Shown piece by piece: positions 9,585 to 19,041 of a stretch of DNA of 64,000 nt. The stretch comes from Anaeromicropila populeti (GTDB lineage: Bacteria; Bacillota; Clostridia; Lachnospirales; Lachnospiraceae), in contig NZ_FOYZ01000015.1 in assembly GCF_900112775.1 (NCBI RefSeq), forward strand, positions 24,948 to 88,947, read 5' to 3'. The translations under genes and the position numbers were made by a program. Within the stretch, counting starts at the first letter, position 1, and every line of letters starts with the position of its first letter. The notes under the pieces were generated by a model. That model was not told the origin of the DNA and made no database searches. It saw only the letters and a program-made list of their open reading frames with translations.

Positions 9585-12093
9585 AAGAAAGTATACATTA
9601 TTTAAGGAAGATTCTGTAAAAGTAATAAAAATGGAAAAAGGTCATAGAAGTAACACAAAAAAAATCATACAAATTTTGTTGGAGATGTTGTTTATATTTT
9701 TGTGTACATATGGTTCATTATGTGGATTTATTAGTGCTTTTCATCTTTTGGTGGGGATAAATACAATCAAGTATATGCTATTTGTCTTATCTATAGCTTG
9801 TGTTATTGGTATTTATCCTGCAAAAAGTAGAAAATTTGTTGTTGGTGGTTATATTTTATTATTAGGTATTTGTTTTTTTGCAGTAAACCAAATTGCCCTG
9901 GATGGAGCAAAGCTGGTGTATAATCAGGTAATTCAGTATATGAACGAATATTTTGATATTAATATATTGGAAGTCCTTGTGAATTCAGATAGTGAAACAA
10001 AGAAAATGACTGTTTTTTTTATGTTATTAGCAGCAGCAGAAATATTTGTGGTATCTTTTGTCGTATGCTGTAAGAAAAGCCGAATTCTATATGTAGATGC
10101 CACGCTTCCTTTTGTTGCACTTCCGTATTTGGCTGGACTTTGTATTAGTCCACAGTATCTTTTGGCTTATGGATTAACTACAATGGTTGTGTTAATAAGA
10201 CCTGCAAAGAAAAACCAGCTGGCAACACAACAGATTCAGGGTTTCATGTTTTTAGCTGGTACGGTGTTTTTAATACTTTGCTTTACTTTTGTTAAAAAAG
10301 AGTATTTTTACGAGGATTTTAATGCAGTAAATAAACAGGTGAAGTGGCAAAAGGATATTAAAAAATTGTCGGAGCAAGATACCTGGAATGAAATATTGAA
10401 AACAGATTTTCTTAACAAGAATACTGCCAGAGGTGGTCTAAATGGGGGAAAGCTAGGAAGAAACAGTGAGATAAAGTTTGAAAATAAAACTCAGTTTATT
10501 ATTACAATGGAACAGACAGAAGAGTTTAGTAAGTTGTATTTGCGAGGATTTGTAGGAGAGAAGTATAGCAAAAATAGTTGGAAAGTACTAAGCAAAGAGG
10601 AGAAAAAGAATCTGGAAATTATAGAGGATGCATATGAAGTTTACAGTGAAAATATTTCTGCTAAATTTATCAGAAGTATGTCCAGTGAGGACTATATGGT
10701 ATTAAGGTCTGTTTCTCAATTCTCTTCGTTAAGAAAAATTAAGGAAGTTGAAATAGATAAGAAAGCAATTGAGAATAAACAATATTTAATGCCATATGGC
10801 ACAAAGGATACTATTTTTATGAAAGATACAGGCTTTCTTTCTATAAGAGAAAACAAAAATAATTATCAATTATTCTTTTATCCCGTTTTTAATGAGTTTC
10901 AAAAAATTCTTACACAGAACATTGGTTTGACAGAAGAGGAAGCAAATATTTTTTTTTATAGCAGTTCAGAAGATAAACAAACCTATAATACACAAAATGA
11001 GCAAATGGAAAAGGAGTATCGTGATTTTGTATATTTTAATTATTTAGATGCACCTGACAATGTGGACGCGCTTGTAGAAGCAAACAGCAATTTAAAAAAT
11101 ATGGAAATTGATTATTACGATAATAATCATTATCTAAGTAATCTAGGTGCTATTATTCAGACAATAAGGGATAATATGTATAGTACGTGTTCCTATACTT
11201 TGAGTCCAGGAAGGCTTCCCGCTAATAAGGATTTTGTAGAATATTTTTTGAAGGAAAGCAAAAAGGGTTATTGCACCCATTTTGCATCAGCGGCTGCCTT
11301 ATTACTTCGCAAATCGGGAATACCTTCCCGGTATGTGGAAGGGTATGTGGTAACAGAAAGCGCCTATAGAACGGGAAAAGTAAATAATTTTATGAAAACA
11401 ATCAACGTAAAGGATAATGCTGCACATGCATGGGTGGAAATATATATTAATGGGATTGGATGGGTTCCTGTTGAATTTACACCTTCTTCTGGTGAAGGAA
11501 CAGTATCAGCCAATCAAATAACTAGTACATGGAAGCCAGGTAATGTACAGCCAACCGTACAGCCAGTTTTTTCTCCACGAAACACACCTTCCAGCAGGCA
11601 GACATCTACTCCGAAAGCCTCAGGAAAAAAAGGAACTACAGGAAAAGGAACTCAGGCAGAAGACAGAAATTATGTTAATATAATATTTCTGGCTATTCTA
11701 GTAGTAGTGGCTGTTATTGTGGGTGCTCTGCTTCTACACTATATTTACTTAAAGAAAAGGGCAAAAAAACTTTTGGGCACAACAAATCGAAATAAAAAAG
11801 TAATTTTTTTATATCAGCAATTATGCTTTCAGATATGTACACTAGGTCAATATTCTTTTAGCAGGATACAAAGTGGGGACTGGTTTGAAGCAATTGAAGT
11901 ACTGGGTATCATAGAAAAAGAGGAGCTGTCATTTCTGTTTGAAATAATGGACAGGGCTGCATTTGGACCAGGGTGGATCCCAGAACAAGAAATGGTACAT
12001 GTGGAACACTTGTATGTGAAAGTAAGAACAAACTTGTATGAAAATGCAACAAAAATGCAAAGACTATATTATCTTTTTTGGAAAGTATACTAG
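9562..12093 (+). CDS. Transglutaminase-like membrane protein (DUF3488/TGc type)
   Basis: 843 residues. The N-terminal third holds several membrane helices (about residues 30-240). The papain-like transglutaminase core has GYCTHFASA (Cys571), AAHAWVEI (His622) and VEFTPSSGEG with the acidic third residue nearby. A Pro/Ser/Thr-rich linker (about 655-700) leads to another membrane helix (about 708-732) and a cytosolic tail. It is the third gene of the MoxR-DUF58-TGc operon. The TTG start overlaps DUF58 and is preceded by GAGGTGGTG. The arrangement suggests an extracytoplasmic protease or crosslinking role, but this is inferred. Confidence 0.9.
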   Translation: MKNSQWIKRKYTLFKEDSVKVIKMEKGHRSNTKKIIQILLEMLFIFLCTYGSLCGFISAFHLLVGINTIKYMLFVLSIACVIGIYPAKSRKFVVGGYILLLGICFFAVNQIALDGAKLVYNQVIQYMNEYFDINILEVLVNSDSETKKMTVFFMLLAAAEIFVVSFVVCCKKSRILYVDATLPFVALPYLAGLCISPQYLLAYGLTTMVVLIRPAKKNQLATQQIQGFMFLAGTVFLILCFTFVKKEYFYEDFNAVNKQVKWQKDIKKLSEQDTWNEILKTDFLNKNTARGGLNGGKLGRNSEIKFENKTQFIITMEQTEEFSKLYLRGFVGEKYSKNSWKVLSKEEKKNLEIIEDAYEVYSENISAKFIRSMSSEDYMVLRSVSQFSSLRKIKEVEIDKKAIENKQYLMPYGTKDTIFMKDTGFLSIRENKNNYQLFFYPVFNEFQKILTQNIGLTEEEANIFFYSSSEDKQTYNTQNEQMEKEYRDFVYFNYLDAPDNVDALVEANSNLKNMEIDYYDNNHYLSNLGAIIQTIRDNMYSTCSYTLSPGRLPANKDFVEYFLKESKKGYCTHFASAAALLLRKSGIPSRYVEGYVVTESAYRTGKVNNFMKTINVKDNAAHAWVEIYINGIGWVPVEFTPSSGEGTVSANQITSTWKPGNVQPTVQPVFSPRNTPSSRQTSTPKASGKKGTTGKGTQAEDRNYVNIIFLAILVVVAVIVGALLLHYIYLKKRAKKLLGTTNRNKKVIFLYQQLCFQICTLGQYSFSRIQSGDWFEAIEVLGIIEKEELSFLFEIMDRAAFGPGWIPEQEMVHVEHLYVKVRTNLYENATKMQRLYYLFWKVY

Positions 12094-12196
12094 ATATTAT
12101 ATTTTTCGTGGATTTTTTAAACATTGTATTGTATAATAATCAATGATTTTAAATGATAAAATAAAGATTTAGGAAGAAAACAGGAGGTATTCAAAT

Positions 12197-14185
12197 ATGA
12201 GTAGTATCGAAACAATGTCAGTTAATGCAATTCGTGTCTTATCAGCAGATGCGGTTCAAAAGGCAAATTCAGGACACCCAGGGTTACCATTAGGTTCTGC
12301 GGCTATGGCTTACGAACTATGGGCTAACCACATGAAACATAATCCATGCAACCCTAATTGGCCAAATAGGGACAGATTTATTTTATCTGGTGGACATGGT
12401 TCCACATTACTGTATTCGTTATTACACTTATTTGGATATGGAAATCTTTCAACAGAAGATTTGTCACAGTTCAGACAAGATGGTTCTTTAACACCTGGAC
12501 ATCCAGAGTATGGACATACAGTTGGTGTAGAGGCAACCACAGGACCTTTAGGAGCTGGTATGGGTATGGCTGTTGGTATGGCAATGGCAGAGGCACATAT
12601 GGCTGCAAAGTTTAATAAGGATGAGTATAAAATTGTAGATCATTATACATTTGTTTTAGGTGGAGACGGCTGTATGATGGAAGGTATTTCATCAGAGGCA
12701 TTTTCACTTGCAGGTACACTTGGACTTGGTAAATTAATTGTATTATATGATTCTAATAAAATTTCTATTGAAGGCGATACAGACATTGCATTTACAGAGG
12801 ATGTTGAGAAAAGATTTCAAGCATTTGGATTCCAGACTTTGTGTGTAGAAGATGGTAATGATCTTGTTGAAATTGGTAAAGCAATTGAAGCAGCTAAGGC
12901 AGATACAACAAGACCTACAATGATTCGCGTTAAGACAAAGATTGGCTTTGGATGTCCGGCAAAGGAAGGTAAGGCTAGTGCACATGGTGAACCGTTAGGG
13001 GCAGATAATGTGACAGCATTAAAAGAAAATTTGGGATGGCCTTCACAAGAAGCTTTTTATGTTCCAGATGAGGTATATGTTCACTATAACCAGTTAAAAG
13101 AAAAATTATCAGCTGAAGAAGAGACATGGAACAAATTATTTGCAGAGTATGAAGTAAAATTTCCTGAGATGAAAGCTTTATGGGATGATATGCACGCAGG
13201 AACAGATGCAGAAGCTCTTTTGAACAGTGAAGAACTTTGGGCTGTAGATGACAAAACAGAAGCAACGCGTAACCTGTCAGGTATGATTATTAATCGCTTA
13301 AAGGATATGATTCCAGGGTTATTTGGTGGTTCTGCTGACTTATCTCCATCTACTAAAACATATATGAACGGAGAAGGAGATTTTTCAAAGGACAATTATG
13401 CAGGACGTAATCTTCATTTTGGTGTAAGAGAACTTGCAATGGCGGCAATTGGAAATGGACTTGCTTTATATGGAGGATTAAAGCCATTTGTTTCAACGTT
13501 TTTTGTATTTAGTGATTATGTAAAACCAATGGCAAGACTGTCTTCTTTAATGGGACTTCCATTAACATTTGTTTTAACCCATGATAGTATCGGGGTTGGG
13601 GAAGATGGACCTACCCATGAGCCAATTGAGCAGTTAGCCATGTTACGTGCAATGCCTAATTTTACAGTATATCGTCCAGCAGATGCTACTGAAACAGTTG
13701 CAGCCTGGTATTATGCAGTTACGTCAAAAAATACTCCTACGGCAATTGTATTAACACGTCAAGGCCTTCCAAAGCAGGCTAACTCAAGTAAAGAAGCTTT
13801 AAAGGGTGGTTACATTTTATCAGATTCAGAAAAGTCAGTGCCAGATGTAATTTTGATGGCAAGTGGTTCTGAAGTTGCATTGGCTATGGATGCAAAAGAA
13901 GAGCTTGCAAAGGAAAATGTAGATGTTCGTGTAGTAAGTATGCCATCTATGGATGTGTTTGAGCAACAGTCGGCAGAATATAAGGAAGCTGTTCTTCCAA
14001 AGGCATGTCGTAAGAGAGTTGCAGTTGAAGCATTAACTGATTTTGGATGGGGTAAATATGTAGGTCTGGATGGTGCATATGTTACAATGAAGTCTTTTGG
14101 TGCCAGTGCTCCAGCCGATATATTATTTAAAAAGTTTGGATTTACAAAAGAAAATGTTGTTAATACAGTAAAAGGTATTTTATAA
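12197..14185 (+). CDS. tkt: Transketolase
   Basis: 662 residues, full length for a bacterial transketolase. The thiamine diphosphate motif GDGCMMEG is near residue 156, HGEPLG near 263, the pyrimidine-domain FGVREL motif near 412, and GEDGPTHEP-IEQLA near 470. It moves two-carbon units between sugar phosphates in the non-oxidative pentose phosphate pathway. ATG start with AACAGGAGGT upstream. It is monocistronic unless it reads through to the alarmone synthetase 160 bases downstream. Confidence 0.97.
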   Translation: MSSIETMSVNAIRVLSADAVQKANSGHPGLPLGSAAMAYELWANHMKHNPCNPNWPNRDRFILSGGHGSTLLYSLLHLFGYGNLSTEDLSQFRQDGSLTPGHPEYGHTVGVEATTGPLGAGMGMAVGMAMAEAHMAAKFNKDEYKIVDHYTFVLGGDGCMMEGISSEAFSLAGTLGLGKLIVLYDSNKISIEGDTDIAFTEDVEKRFQAFGFQTLCVEDGNDLVEIGKAIEAAKADTTRPTMIRVKTKIGFGCPAKEGKASAHGEPLGADNVTALKENLGWPSQEAFYVPDEVYVHYNQLKEKLSAEEETWNKLFAEYEVKFPEMKALWDDMHAGTDAEALLNSEELWAVDDKTEATRNLSGMIINRLKDMIPGLFGGSADLSPSTKTYMNGEGDFSKDNYAGRNLHFGVRELAMAAIGNGLALYGGLKPFVSTFFVFSDYVKPMARLSSLMGLPLTFVLTHDSIGVGEDGPTHEPIEQLAMLRAMPNFTVYRPADATETVAAWYYAVTSKNTPTAIVLTRQGLPKQANSSKEALKGGYILSDSEKSVPDVILMASGSEVALAMDAKEELAKENVDVRVVSMPSMDVFEQQSAEYKEAVLPKACRKRVAVEALTDFGWGKYVGLDGAYVTMKSFGASAPADILFKKFGFTKENVVNTVKGIL

Positions 14186-14191
14186 ATAATT

Positions 14192-14341
14192 CTCTCTTCT
14201 ATGTGCAAATTGTACAGAAAAAGTATGAAGGATTCCTAAAGAATTTATTAAATAACTTGATGTTCAATCTTTTGTAACAATTTTATGATATGATAGTAAC
14301 AAGTAAAATAATTTACTTGTTATGATGCACATAGGAGAGAG
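14192..14341 (+). promoter_or_regulatory. Long-range inverted repeat that would cover the ribosome site of the alarmone synthetase
   Basis: CTCTCTTCTATGTGCA at 14192-14207 pairs with TGCACATAGGAGAGAG at 14326-14341 over 16 positions with one G-U pair. The right arm contains the GGAGAG ribosome site of the gene starting at 14345. Between the arms lie an extended -10 promoter candidate (TGATATGAT, 14286-14294) and a smaller hairpin AAGTAAA/TTTACTT (14301-14318). Transcripts entering from tkt would contain both arms; transcripts from the inner promoter would contain only the right arm. Confidence 0.55.
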
Positions 14342-14344
14342 TAT

Positions 14345-15067
14345 ATGGAGTTGCCAATTTATTATGATGAGAGTGAAGAATGGAGCAAGGCAATTTTGCT
14401 TTATGATTCAGCACTCAAAGAGATGAATACAAAGCTTGAAATTTTAAATAATGAGTTTAAATTAGCCCACAGCTATAATCCAATAGAACATATTACATCA
14501 AGAATTAAGTCACCTGAGAGTATTGCTAAGAAAATCAGACATAAAAACAGAGAGTTAACAATAGAAAATATTGTTAAATATGTGAATGATGTAGCAGGCA
14601 TTCGTGTTATTTGCTCTTTTTCATCTGACATTTATCGTATAGCAGATGCCATAGCAAAACAAAATGATGTTAAAGTACTTAAAGTCAAGGATTATATTAT
14701 GTGTCCAAAGGAAAATGGGTATAAAAGCTATCATATGATTGTATCCGTTCCTATTTTTTTGTCGAATAATGTAATTAGCACCAAGGTGGAAATACAAATC
14801 CGGACAATAGCCATGGATTTTTGGGCGAGTCTGGAACATAAAATTTATTACAAATTTGAAGGAAATGCACCAGAACGGATTCGGAATGATTTAAGGGAAT
14901 GTGCAGATATTATATCTTATCTGGATGTTAAAATGAAGTCGCTTAATGAAGAGATACAGGGATACAGCAAAAATTCACTGGATGAATATAAAGATGGGTT
15001 GTCTGATTATTATACCACGGAGATAAAAGAATCGTATGGAACGATAGTAGAGGAAGAAGTAGAGTAG
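14345..15067 (+). CDS. Small alarmone synthetase / GTP pyrophosphokinase (RelA/SpoT domain only)
   Basis: 240 residues, the length of RelP/RelQ-type single-domain synthetases; no hydrolase or TGS domain. Conserved blocks are IKSPESIAKKIRHK (about 55-70), DVAGIRVIC (about 84-92), GYKSYH (about 127) and EIQIRT-AMDFWASLEH (about 147-165). It makes (p)ppGpp from ATP and GDP/GTP in the cytosol. ATG start with GGAGAG at 14334-14339, which lies in the right arm of an upstream inverted repeat. Confidence 0.92.
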   Translation: MELPIYYDESEEWSKAILLYDSALKEMNTKLEILNNEFKLAHSYNPIEHITSRIKSPESIAKKIRHKNRELTIENIVKYVNDVAGIRVICSFSSDIYRIADAIAKQNDVKVLKVKDYIMCPKENGYKSYHMIVSVPIFLSNNVISTKVEIQIRTIAMDFWASLEHKIYYKFEGNAPERIRNDLRECADIISYLDVKMKSLNEEIQGYSKNSLDEYKDGLSDYYTTEIKESYGTIVEEEVE

Positions 15068-15125
15068 GAGTATTGAGCAGAGTGGAAAATGAATAGATTA
15101 GTTAGTTCATTAAGTAGTTTACTTC

Positions 15126-15154
15126 TTTACAAATGCAAAAAAATGGAATATAAT
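15126..15154 (+). promoter_or_regulatory. Strong sigma-A promoter for the 15.2-16.6 kb unknown cluster
   Basis: TTTACA (15126-15131), 17-base spacer and TATAAT (15149-15154), about 49 bases before the first start codon. Confidence 0.7.
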
Positions 15155-15202
15155 ACTTGTTATAGTTAATAATAAAAGAATAAAAAGTGAAAGGGGAGTG
15201 TA

Positions 15203-15634
15203 GTGAGGAGGTTAACAAAAAGTATTGCAGACATTATGAATAAAGCGGATTATTACTCATGCAGCTTTATTTTTACTGTTATTATAACGGCAATTTTTGC
15301 CTGTTTGGACTTATGCATTAGTGATTCTATAAAAGTTGTAGATTTTTTTAGAATTCTAATTACATATATGGTGCCATCATTAAATACTTTGTTCTTATCG
15401 TATTTTCTATTTGAAAATTTCAAAAACGGAGTAAGGACATTTTTAATTTCATTGTCACTATGTAGTATCATTCCGTATATAATATATTTGAAGTTTGGAA
15501 ATAATATTTTTGGGGGTATTATTTTTTCAGTTATATTTTTTCTATATTATTATGGACTGAATTTGCATATATATCATATTAAAGATGTTTCGGATTACCG
15601 GATACAGGAAGTACAAAACAAGGTTTCAGGCTAA
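15203..15634 (+). CDS. Small integral membrane protein of unknown function
   Basis: 143 residues with four predicted membrane helices (about 21-38, 45-68, 75-95 and 99-122) and short charged ends. I do not recognise a family with confidence; the layout is reminiscent of DUF3021-type proteins. The start is GTG with AAGGGGAG upstream. It is first in a three-gene set of unknown genes with its own promoter; the next start is 20 bases past its stop. Confidence 0.6.
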   Translation: MRRLTKSIADIMNKADYYSCSFIFTVIITAIFACLDLCISDSIKVVDFFRILITYMVPSLNTLFLSYFLFENFKNGVRTFLISLSLCSIIPYIIYLKFGNNIFGGIIFSVIFFLYYYGLNLHIYHIKDVSDYRIQEVQNKVSG

Positions 15635-15653
15635 GGAGTGTGATTAAAAATTT

Positions 15654-15899
15654 ATGGATTTAGCAATAAAAGTTATTTTTATAGTAATTTCAAGTATATT
15701 TTTTATGTTAGCACATATCGTTCCTAAATATTCTATTAAGTATAAAAGAAACAATAGGAAAAAGAATGTAGCAGCTGAAGTAGAAAGTATGATTCGAGAT
15801 GTTTTTCTTTTAAGGTCATTCAAAGTTATAAATCATGAAAAGGCCATTGATGATGTTTATGAAAGAATGTCTAAATACAATACAAGTTTTAGAATATAG
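15654..15899 (+). CDS. Short single-pass membrane protein of unknown function
   Basis: 81 residues. One N-terminal membrane helix (about 4-22) is followed by a strongly basic stretch (KYSIKYKRNNRKKN) and a soluble tail, so the C-terminus should be cytosolic. No family recognised. AAGGAG lies 15 bases before the ATG, which is long; no alternative in-frame start is better placed. Confidence 0.5.
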   Translation: MDLAIKVIFIVISSIFFMLAHIVPKYSIKYKRNNRKKNVAAEVESMIRDVFLLRSFKVINHEKAIDDVYERMSKYNTSFRI

Positions 15900-15915
15900 G
15901 ATTGAGTGATTTTGC

Positions 15916-16596
15916 ATGAATAGTAATACTTTTGATGCTATTTGGAATGTCACAATACAGATAGCAACACAGTTGATTCAAAGGATAGACAAAAAGGTAG
16001 CCGCTCAAATTGATTTATGCATAGTGGACAGTAAAAAAGAAATGATATTAAAACAGTATGATAAATGCAGAAATGAGCTTAAGGAAAAGTATTACCAAGG
16101 AGTTTATAAAAATGGATTGATATGCCACCATAAAATTGCGTCATGTTATTGTAGTGCTCTGATTCAGCATAAAATAGTAAGATATGATTGTATGAAAATT
16201 GATTTGAAATATCTTGCTTTTCTAAGTGAAGATAAGTTGAAGAGTGGGATTAAAACAAAGCAGGAAAATATACCTTTTTTAAATTATAAGATTGCTTTTT
16301 TAGCGGGTCTATCGATTGTGTATTTATATTTATTGGAATACTATGAAACCAGTGAACAATTAACGGAGAACGAGAGAGAATTTGCAGTGAAAATATTAAT
16401 TGAACGAGGTAATTTGGAATATCCAGCTGTAAATGATACACATGATGATTTTCTAGATGGTGTAGTTAAGATGATTGGGATAAGAGACTTAAATAATGAT
16501 GAATTTGATACGTTGGGTTTTTCTTACATATATTATTTTATTGAAGAATACAATAAAACGATAATACGAAAAAATTATTTGGAACAGTTATCTTAG
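15916..16596 (+). CDS. Unknown soluble protein, last of a three-gene cluster
   Basis: 226 residues, mostly helical by composition, with one moderately hydrophobic segment near 125-143 (KIAFLAGLSIVYLYLLEYY) and five cysteines. No catalytic motif or known domain is recognised. It starts 16 bases after the preceding gene's stop, so the three genes are probably co-transcribed. Nothing in the neighbourhood assigns a role. Confidence 0.5.
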   Translation: MNSNTFDAIWNVTIQIATQLIQRIDKKVAAQIDLCIVDSKKEMILKQYDKCRNELKEKYYQGVYKNGLICHHKIASCYCSALIQHKIVRYDCMKIDLKYLAFLSEDKLKSGIKTKQENIPFLNYKIAFLAGLSIVYLYLLEYYETSEQLTENEREFAVKILIERGNLEYPAVNDTHDDFLDGVVKMIGIRDLNNDEFDTLGFSYIYYFIEEYNKTIIRKNYLEQLS

Positions 16597-16614
16597 GACA
16601 GGCTATTTACTTGA

Positions 16615-16731
16615 AAAGCTAATATTGTACAGTTGTCAGTAGATGGTTCAGAAGCAGAAGTAATTGAAATGATAGAGCATTGCAGTGATATTTTTCTTAA
16701 TATAAAAAGCGTCCAATGCTCTAAAAATTGA
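16615..16731 (+). pseudogene. Possible C-terminal coding remnant without a start
   Basis: A 38-codon open stretch reads ANIVQLSVDGSEAEV then IEMIEHCSDIFLN and a stop. It has protein-like composition and a helix-like pattern, but it follows an in-frame TGA and has no ribosome site or good start codon. It may be the tail of a degraded gene. The family is not recognised, and the chance of a random open stretch is real. Confidence 0.25.
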
Positions 16732-16747
16732 GTAGTGGACGCTTTTT
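16704..16747. terminator. Bidirectional terminator between convergent genes
   Basis: AAAAAGCGTCCA at 16704-16715 and TGGACGCTTTTT at 16736-16747 form a 12-bp stem with A and T runs on both sides, so it can stop both the plus unknown cluster and the minus surface-protein gene that ends at 16761. Confidence 0.88.
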
Positions 16748-16760
16748 ACAAGGTAAAAAT

Positions 16761-18020
16761 CTATTTTACAGTAATCTTAATTTTCTTTGTTTTATTACTT
16801 CCATCAGTTGTTTTCACCGTAATGGTACATGTCCCCTTTTTCTTTGCGGTTATCTTACCAGTGCTAGATACGGTTGCAACACTTTTATTAGATGAACGAT
16901 AAGAAAGCTTCTTATTGGTTGCAGTGCTTGGAGCTACAGTCACTTTTAGCTGAAAACTTTTACCCTTTGTTAGTGTTTTCTTAGTAACATTTGGAGTAAT
17001 GGAGGTGACAGCAATTCCTTTCACCACTGCTTTGGTTTGCGCTGTAAAGGTTCCGTCTGACGAGTAGCAGGTAATGGTTGCAGTACCAGAAGACTTGCCT
17101 GTAACAATGCCATCTTTAGAAACACTTGCAATATCCGTATCAGAAGAGTACCATATTAAGTCATATTCGGATTCATCTCCTGTAAAGTTAACAAATTCAT
17201 AATCAATAGAAACCTGTCCATCTACACTAATAGTGGGTGGGGTTGTTAAACGCAGGTAAGCAGTTGGGTTTGTTACAGTGGAAGCATCGTCTTTACATAC
17301 CATTAAAATATAAGAACCATCCGTGTAGGCATCAAAAACATATTGATTCGATGTATTCACATAACCGTTCATTTTAGCCATAATTGTCTTGCGATTAGCA
17401 GTATAGAATACAGAAACATAACTTTTATCATAACCACTTGGTATCGATACTTTTACAGGAAGTGGTTTGGCGGGATCAAACAGCAAATCCTTGATATCAA
17501 GTTCAAAAGCAAAAAAAGTATTGGTTAGATTAATTTCATGAACAGCATCTTCTACTTTACTTTTATCAATTAATGAAATATTCATTTCGGTTGCATAACC
17601 ATAATCCTGACCGTTTATGTCCACCGTAAAGGTAGCAGAAACAGTGCTGTCAGAAACAGTTTGAGTTAAAATTTCGGGATAATTGGATGATTTTTGTTCC
17701 CATTTGGCATATAAATAAGTGGTTCCCGTTACCTTAGTCATCATATCAAATGGAATCGTTAAACCGGAGTTGGAATACCATCCCCGAAACCAGTACCCAT
17801 ACCGATAGGGAGTATTAGGCAGTTCAATGGTCGTTCCATAGGGAACATTATAAATTGGACTAACATACGTACCTCCATTTGAATTAAAATAGACGGTATA
17901 AGTGGTTCCCTTCAAACTGGAAGCCAACACAGTATTTGTAACCTCTACAGGTGGTGTAATAGTTATAAATAGTAATAAAACCATTATAAAAACTGAAACA
18001 TTCCTTTTATTTCTTTTCAA
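16761..18020 (-). CDS. Secreted protein with InlB B-repeat and Big2 Ig-like domains
   Basis: 419 residues. A signal peptide (basic MKRNKRN then a hydrophobic run to about residue 33) precedes a Listeria-Bacteroides/InlB B-type repeat (YTVYFNSNGGTY ... GYWFRGWYSNSG, about 41-108). Later come a central beta-rich region and one or two Big2 Ig-like domains (about 255-419) ending in SVATVSSTGKITAKKKGTCTI. No sortase signal. Such proteins are usually cell-surface or secreted; the ligand is unknown. Confidence 0.85.
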   Translation of the reverse strand: MKRNKRNVSVFIMVLLLFITITPPVEVTNTVLASSLKGTTYTVYFNSNGGTYVSPIYNVPYGTTIELPNTPYRYGYWFRGWYSNSGLTIPFDMMTKVTGTTYLYAKWEQKSSNYPEILTQTVSDSTVSATFTVDINGQDYGYATEMNISLIDKSKVEDAVHEINLTNTFFAFELDIKDLLFDPAKPLPVKVSIPSGYDKSYVSVFYTANRKTIMAKMNGYVNTSNQYVFDAYTDGSYILMVCKDDASTVTNPTAYLRLTTPPTISVDGQVSIDYEFVNFTGDESEYDLIWYSSDTDIASVSKDGIVTGKSSGTATITCYSSDGTFTAQTKAVVKGIAVTSITPNVTKKTLTKGKSFQLKVTVAPSTATNKKLSYRSSNKSVATVSSTGKITAKKKGTCTITVKTTDGSNKTKKIKITVK

Positions 18021-18032
18021 TATAAATCCTCC

Positions 18033-19004
18033 TTACGAATCAAAGTGAAACTTAGATAAAAGAGAGCCTAATGTTGCAGGAGCAGTGTCCTCAGAAATAT
18101 ATTCAATAGGTGCCTCCTCAATGTCCTCAACTATTTCTGCCTTTTCTTCGACTGCTTTTATGCTCAAGCTGATTTTCCCGTCTTTTACATCTATAATTTT
18201 GACGGTTACTTCTTGTCCCTCTTGAACAACTTCCTTTGGTGATTTAATGTGCTTTCCGCAAATCTGTGAGATATGAACCAGTCCACTGAGATTTTCACCA
18301 ATATTAACAAAAACACCATATGGCATAAGCTTTTCGATTACGCCTGTAGTCACTAAACCTACCTGAAGACTTGAGATTTTTTGCTTTTTCTGTTCAGCCT
18401 CTTTACGATATTCTACTTCCTTAGCAGATAAAATAAGTTTCCTTTTGTCTTCCTCTACTGTAATTATAATAGCTTCTACTGTTTTGCCAGCCCATTGGTC
18501 AAGATTATCCACATATCCAAGAGAAAGCTGAGAAGCAGGAATAAATCCACGGATACCTTCAACATAGGTAATAACGCCGCCATTTACAATTTCTTTAATT
18601 TTACAGGTATATACAGTTTCTAGTTTCTTTGCTTCCTTTAATAAATCCCAGGATAAAGCATCCTTTGCTTTCTTTAGGGATAGCACAATGTGACCTTCTC
18701 CGTCATCTTCAGAAAGAACAAGAGCAGTAACGGAGTCCCCAAGTGACAAATCAGACTTAATAGAAAAAGAAGGATCATTGCTAGCTTCTTCTGCTTTAAT
18801 AATTCCTTCGGTATAATATCCCAAATCAACCATAACTTCTGTTTCTGTTATACCTATAATAGTGCCAGTTATACATTCTCCTTCGTTAATAGAGCGAAAA
18901 GATCTATTTATCTCATCTTGAAATTCATCCATGGAAGGTATTGGTTCTTTTACTTCCACAGCTTCTTCTTCTGTAGTTAATTCATTGTTTAAAGAATCAG
19001 ACAT
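18033..19004 (-). CDS. S1 RNA-binding domain protein (RpsA-like)
   Basis: 323 residues from the ATG at 19004, which has GTGAGGTATTTT upstream; the longer frame to 19103 would overlap the upstream gene and has no ribosome site. Three S1-type OB folds are visible: one near 37-110 (TGTIIGITETEVMVDLGY), one near 123-195 (IRGFIPASQL) and one near 213-285 (VIEKLMPYGVFVNI). A short acidic tail follows. It probably binds mRNA at the ribosome as in short Firmicutes S1 homologues. Confidence 0.88.
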   Translation of the reverse strand: MSDSLNNELTTEEEAVEVKEPIPSMDEFQDEINRSFRSINEGECITGTIIGITETEVMVDLGYYTEGIIKAEEASNDPSFSIKSDLSLGDSVTALVLSEDDGEGHIVLSLKKAKDALSWDLLKEAKKLETVYTCKIKEIVNGGVITYVEGIRGFIPASQLSLGYVDNLDQWAGKTVEAIIITVEEDKRKLILSAKEVEYRKEAEQKKQKISSLQVGLVTTGVIEKLMPYGVFVNIGENLSGLVHISQICGKHIKSPKEVVQEGQEVTVKIIDVKDGKISLSIKAVEEKAEIVEDIEEAPIEYISEDTAPATLGSLLSKFHFDS

Positions 19005-19041
19005 ATAAAATACCTCACTTACTTTTTTCATATTTATTTTA

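Noticed and set aside
13810..14208. 132-codon minus-strand open frame inside transketolase
   Set aside because: It is antisense to a conserved gene and has no family-like sequence; it reflects the codon bias of tkt.
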